Origin: F23-B02 sp963625655
Lineage (GTDB): Bacteria; Bacillota; Clostridia; Oscillospirales; Oscillospiraceae
DNA: 9,469 nt
NCBI GenBank assembly: GCA_963625655.1
Contig: CAVFTS010000038.1
Coordinates: forward strand, 1 to 9,469
Direction: 5' to 3'
Shown: positions 6,604-9,469 of the stretch, in pieces
How positions within the stretch are numbered: the first letter of the stretch is position 1
How the letters are laid out: each line of letters opens with the position of its first letter
Notes under the pieces: generated by a model
Seen by the model: the letters and a program-made list of their open reading frames with translations, nothing else
What the model was told of the DNA's origin: nothing
Databases searched by the model: none
Translations under genes and position numbers: made by a program

Positions 6604-7554
6604 TCACCATTTATCTGAGCCGGCTTCTTCGGGAATGACAAGCTCAAGCGCACGGATCGCACACTCGATCATATCGTCATCCGGCTCGTTCGTCGTAATA
6701 CGCTGCATTTGCTTGCCGGGCCACGAAAGGACGGAGGAGAGGACGTTGTCGTGTCTCCCGACCCAACGGTTTATCTCGTAGCTCACTCCGACTATCACGG
6801 GCAGGATAAGAAGCTTCAGTCCCGTTCTTGCAAGCGTGCCGGAGACGTGGATAAACGAACCCGTGAAGATGCTGATTATCAAAACGACGAATATAAAGCT
6901 CGTACCGCACCTCGGATGCAGCCTGCCCTGCGGACGGACATTTTCGACCGTGAGCGGCAGACCCTTTTCGTAGCAGAATATCGTCTTATGCTCTGCGCCA
7001 TGGAAGGCGAAGAGCCGTTTCATGTCCTTAAGCCGTGAGCAGAGGAGAAGATAAACAAAGAAAATGACGATTTTAACGATGCCCTCAACAAGCGTGCGCC
7101 AGTAGAAGCTCTCTTTAAGCCCCGGTATAAAGCCGACTATGACGGTGGGGAGCAGCAGAAAAAGGACAAGCGACAGCGCAATGCCCAAGACGACGGCAAT
7201 GCCGATAATGATTTTCTGCGCCGTTTCGTCGGAGAAGTGGCGCTCTATCCAAAGATCAAGCTTGCCGGGCTCCTCCTGCATATCTTCGGGGAGCTGATCC
7301 GCTGAAAAGGAGATTGCCTTAACGCCATTGACCATTGCGGAGAAAAAGCCCGCAATACCACGAAAAAACGGAAGCCTCCACAAAAAGAAGCGATCCTTCA
7401 CCGACTTTACGGGTGTGACCTTTTCGACAAAGCCGTCCTCTGTTAGGCACACGATGGCACGCTTATCCGGACCGAGCATCATAATGCCCTCGATAAGAGC
7501 CTGTCCGCCTATTGAAGTGCGAAATTCACCTGATTTTTTATCGTTGTTTGACAT
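6604..7554 (-). CDS. yqhQ: DUF1385 family membrane protein (YqhQ-like)
   Basis: The 316-residue protein matches the DUF1385 family, whose member in Bacillus is YqhQ; its biochemical role is not established to my knowledge. Family landmarks are GGQALIEGIMMLGP near the N-terminus (16-29), FFRGIAGFFSAM (63-74), AFHGAEHKTI (183-192) and RLHPRCGTSFIF (211-222). Hydrophobic spans lie at about 115-143 (possibly a hairpin), 159-173, 218-236 and 246-262. The conserved His/Glu/Cys residues sit between spans and could be a metal or active site, but that is inference. The start MSNNDKKS is chosen over a frame extending upstream because that extension is Arg/Gln-rich shadow sequence from the kinase gene; an AGG lies 7 nt before this ATG. 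It follows the kinase by 11 nt and precedes prmC by 19 nt. Linkage of DUF1385 genes with prmC is common in Clostridia. Confidence 0.9.
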   Translation of the reverse strand: MSNNDKKSGEFRTSIGGQALIEGIMMLGPDKRAIVCLTEDGFVEKVTPVKSVKDRFFLWRLPFFRGIAGFFSAMVNGVKAISFSADQLPEDMQEEPGKLDLWIERHFSDETAQKIIIGIAVVLGIALSLVLFLLLPTVIVGFIPGLKESFYWRTLVEGIVKIVIFFVYLLLCSRLKDMKRLFAFHGAEHKTIFCYEKGLPLTVENVRPQGRLHPRCGTSFIFVVLIISIFTGSFIHVSGTLARTGLKLLILPVIVGVSYEINRWVGRHDNVLSSVLSWPGKQMQRITTNEPDDDMIECAIRALELVIPEEAGSDKW

Positions 7555-7565
7555 AAAAATACCTG

Positions 7566-8558
7566 TCAGTTCTTTTGCAGGGGAAGCTTTATGCTGACAA
7601 TGCAGCCGCCGCCTTCGGCGTTGCCGATGTTGAGGCTGCCGCCGTGCTTGAGGACGATCTCGTTGCATACGGCAAGACCTATGCCGCTGCCTCTGTTTTT
7701 GGAACTGCCTTTATAAAACTTAACTTTGACGTAGGGAAGCTCGTCGACCGGGATGCCCCGACCGTGGTCTCTTATATTGATGATAACGTAGCCGCCGTCA
7801 ACCGTCATCCATGCCTCAACGAGCTTGCCGTCACCGCCGTGCTTGGCAGCGTTGTCAAGCACATTCAAAAATACCTGTTTTAAGCGCTCCGGGTCGCCGG
7901 AGATGAGGGGAATATCGTAGTCGGGAGCAGTATATTTAAGCTCGATGCCCGACTGCTTCATAAGATTGCCGTAGGTGAAGATGGAGTCCTCAAACTCGGC
8001 GGCAATGTCGATAAGCTCGACACGGAGATTAAATCTGCCGTCCTGTATGCGCGAGAATATCAGAAGGTCGGTCACCATGCCGGTAAGACGTTCCGCTTCC
8101 TTTGTGATGATTATGAGCCCCCGCAGGGAATCGCCCTGAATGGCGGGGTCGTATTGCAGGGTCTCGCTCCAGCCGGTGATGGCGGTGAGCGGTGTTCTCA
8201 GCTCGTGCGATATCTGCGAGACAAACTCGGTCGTTGCTTTGTCTGCAAGACCTATCTTTGCGGACATCTGATTAAACTCGTCCGTAAGATCGCCGATCTC
8301 GTTGTCGGCAAGCTTTTTTACCTGCGTTCCGTAGCTGCCGGCGGCGATGCGCTTTGCCGTTTCGGTAAGATCCTGTATCGGCTTGCTGACATATACATCA
8401 AACCAAACGTTAACGCAGACGATGTATGCCGCTGTGATGACGGCAAAGATTATAGATATGATAAGATAGCCGTTTGCGGCAAATGCGATAAAGCAGGCTA
8501 TTAAAATGATGGCGATAATGCTGGATGCGAGAAGCTGAAATTTAAGGTTTTTAAACAT
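7566..8558 (-). CDS. HAMP-domain sensor histidine kinase
   Basis: This is a membrane sensor kinase that autophosphorylates on His and passes phosphate to the adjacent OmpR-type regulator. It has 330 residues. Two closely spaced hydrophobic spans (about 8-28 and 31-52) are joined by only a few residues. A HAMP linker follows (53-105, with KPIQDLTETAKRIAAGSYG). The dimerisation helix holds His118 in SQISHELRTPL. The ATPase domain shows the N box LNVLDNAAKHGG (Asn236), the G1 box DHGRGIP (264-270), an F-box-like KFYKGSS and the G2 box GSGIGLAVCNEI (290-301), so it looks catalytically intact. The start MFKNLK is preferred to an ATG 11 codons upstream, which lies inside the regulator gene; a weak GGAAG site precedes it. 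The ligand is unknown. It superficially resembles PhoR/ResE-type kinases but lacks their large extracellular domain. Confidence 0.93.
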   Translation of the reverse strand: MFKNLKFQLLASSIIAIILIACFIAFAANGYLIISIIFAVITAAYIVCVNVWFDVYVSKPIQDLTETAKRIAAGSYGTQVKKLADNEIGDLTDEFNQMSAKIGLADKATTEFVSQISHELRTPLTAITGWSETLQYDPAIQGDSLRGLIIITKEAERLTGMVTDLLIFSRIQDGRFNLRVELIDIAAEFEDSIFTYGNLMKQSGIELKYTAPDYDIPLISGDPERLKQVFLNVLDNAAKHGGDGKLVEAWMTVDGGYVIINIRDHGRGIPVDELPYVKVKFYKGSSKNRGSGIGLAVCNEIVLKHGGSLNIGNAEGGGCIVSIKLPLQKN

Positions 8559-8578
8559 AACGGGACACTTCCAAGGAA

Positions 8579-9268
8579 TCAGTAACCCCATTTATAGCCG
8601 TAACCCCAAACGGTGGTGAGGTATTCCGGCTCGGTGGGATCGTTTTCGATTTTGATGCGGAGACGGCGGATGTTCACGTCGACGGTTTTAAGCTCGCCCG
8701 TAAAATCCTCACCCCAAACGGCACGGAGTATATCCTCACGGGACATTGCTCTGCCGGGGTTTTCCATGAAAAGCTTCATCAGCAGATACTCGATCTGCGT
8801 AAGCTTCAGTCTGCGGCAATCCTTTTCGAGTGTACGGTTGCGGGTGTTGAGAAGGAAGGGACCGCTGGAGATCTCATAGCTCGGCTTCTGATTCGTACCG
8901 TTTCCGAGTCGCCTTACGAGAGCGTCGACACGGGCGGTAAGCTCGGCGGGGGAGAAGGGCTTCGTGACGTAATCGTCCGCACCGGTCATAAGACCCGTGA
9001 CCTTATCTATTTCCTGACTCTTGGCAGTAAGCATGATAATACCGATTTTTGAGCCGGAGGCACGAATACGCCTGCACACCTCAAAGCCGTCGATGTCCGG
9101 AAGCATGACGTCGAGCAGCGCAAGGCTGATGTCGGGATTCTTCTCAAGCTGGCTTATCGCTTCGGCACCGTTTGCGGCTTCGATAGGCTCATATCCGTTG
9201 CGGCGGAGGTTTATTACCACAAAACTGCGGATATTCGGTTCGTCCTCAAGTACGAGTATCTTTTTCAT
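8579..9268 (-). CDS. OmpR/PhoB-family two-component response regulator
   Basis: This DNA-binding response regulator pairs with the kinase that starts 20 nt downstream. It has 229 residues, standard length. The receiver domain (1-120) has the acidic pocket Glu8-Asp9-Glu10, phosphoacceptor Asp53 in LALLDVMLP, Thr81 in IIMLTAK and Lys103 in VTKPFSP. The C-terminal winged helix (about 130-229) includes LTQIEYLLMKLFMENPGRAMSR.. and DVNIRRLRIKIE, and ends in the wing TTVWGYGYKWGY typical of OmpR/PhoB proteins. The ATG has AGAGG about 8 nt upstream. It is the first gene of the minus-strand block and diverges from a tRNA gene, so its promoter must lie between about 9280 and 9360. The target genes cannot be told from sequence; operon position makes autoregulation plausible. 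Confidence 0.95.
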   Translation of the reverse strand: MKKILVLEDEPNIRSFVVINLRRNGYEPIEAANGAEAISQLEKNPDISLALLDVMLPDIDGFEVCRRIRASGSKIGIIMLTAKSQEIDKVTGLMTGADDYVTKPFSPAELTARVDALVRRLGNGTNQKPSYEISSGPFLLNTRNRTLEKDCRRLKLTQIEYLLMKLFMENPGRAMSREDILRAVWGEDFTGELKTVDVNIRRLRIKIENDPTEPEYLTTVWGYGYKWGY

Positions 9269-9299
9269 GGTTACGCCTCTTTCATCATTTTTTTACATT

Positions 9300-9320
9300 T
9301 TAATATTGTAACATATTTTA
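9300..9320 (-). promoter_or_regulatory. candidate promoter of the response-regulator operon (extended -10)
   Basis: The minus strand upstream of the regulator gene contains TGTTACAAT, an extended -10 element (TG-N-TACAAT) in a very AT-rich stretch, about 35-40 nt before the start codon. No good -35 hexamer lies 16-18 nt upstream, so it may need the extended -10 or an activator such as the regulator itself. The span given is approximate and this is a weak call. Confidence 0.4.
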
Positions 9321-9373
9321 TTTAAATATGATAGAGGGAAAGTATAAAAATTTTGTGACCGAAAAAATATAAC

Positions 9374-9402
9374 TTGAAAAAGAGCTTCTCATGTTATATA
9401 CT
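9374..9402 (+). promoter_or_regulatory. promoter of the tRNA-Leu gene
   Basis: TTGAAA at 9374-9379 and TATACT at 9397-9402 are separated by exactly 17 nt. The first tRNA base is at 9416, so transcription would start about 6-8 nt upstream of the mature 5' end. Good hexamers and short leader fit a stable-RNA promoter. Confidence 0.85.
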
Positions 9403-9415
9403 GGACAACGCAAAT

Positions 9416-9469
9416 GCCGGTGTGATGGAATGGTAGACGTAGCGGATTCAAAATCCGCCGATGGCAACA
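9416..9469 (+). tRNA. tRNA-Leu (anticodon CAA), 3'-truncated by window edge
   Basis: The sequence gives an acceptor 5' strand GCCGGTG (9416-9422), T-G at positions 8-9, and a D-arm with GGAATGGTAGAC. The anticodon stem pairs GCGGA (9442-9446) with TCCGC (9454-9458). The 7-nt loop TTCAAAA has anticodon CAA at 9449-9451, reading UUG leucine codons. The sequence then enters the long variable arm expected of class II tRNAs and is cut at 9469, so the T-arm and 3' acceptor strand are outside the window. It could be the first gene of a tRNA cluster. Confidence 0.93.

Noticed and set aside
7555..7668. Longer N-terminus for the DUF1385 protein
   Set aside because: The extra residues are Arg/Gln-rich and overlap the kinase 3' end; the conserved family sequence begins just after the MSNNDKKS start, which has a nearby Shine-Dalgarno.
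1..9469. Search for mobile elements, CRISPR arrays, toxin-antitoxin or defence genes
   Set aside because: No transposase, integrase, spaced direct repeats or small paired toxin genes were seen; all large frames are accounted for by conserved housekeeping or signalling genes.

Overview
The window looks like ordinary chromosome from a low- to mid-GC Firmicute, most likely a Clostridia member near Ruminococcaceae/Oscillospiraceae. That placement is inferred from several traits seen together: a T-box riboswitch in front of cysS, a DUF1385 (YqhQ-type) gene beside prmC, Gram-positive-style RecX, AGGAG-type ribosome binding sites and an OmpR/HAMP-kinase pair. I see no transposase, integrase, CRISPR array, toxin-antitoxin pair or phage gene.

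Layout. Bases 1-310 carry two plus-strand genes: the 3' end of an unrecognised CDS, and a 52-residue single-span membrane protein with an N-terminal CxxC. They end at a strong intrinsic terminator. A second hairpin in the opposite orientation follows at once and closes the minus-strand block. From 353 to 9268 everything is on the minus strand. In transcription order (right to left) it reads: OmpR-family response regulator, HAMP sensor kinase, DUF1385 membrane protein, prmC, recA, recX, rimO, pgsA, then a cysteine T-box leader and cysS. Spacing is tight throughout: gaps are about 11-21 nt, recA/recX overlap by 1 nt (TGATG), and recX/rimO overlap by 4 nt (ATGA). This suggests one long operon from the response regulator to pgsA. 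cysS has its own near-perfect sigma-A promoter (TTGACA, 17 nt, TATTAT), whose -35 box contains the pgsA stop codon. At the right edge, divergent to the response regulator, is the start of a plus-strand tRNA-Leu(CAA) gene with its own promoter (TTGAAA, 17 nt, TATACT); the window cuts it off.

How the genes fit together. The block combines translation (PrmC methylates release factors, RimO modifies ribosomal protein S12, CysRS charges tRNA-Cys), recombination and repair (RecA with its modulator RecX) and envelope functions (PgsA phospholipid synthesis, the DUF1385 membrane protein, a two-component system). The most informative regulatory element is the T-box, which should make cysS expression respond to uncharged tRNA-Cys. 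No LexA/Cheo-type box was seen in front of recA, so its control may lie upstream in the operon. I found no convincing new defence or mobile system. The less-described items are the small CxxC membrane protein, the DUF1385 gene and the sensor kinase with almost no extracytoplasmic domain.
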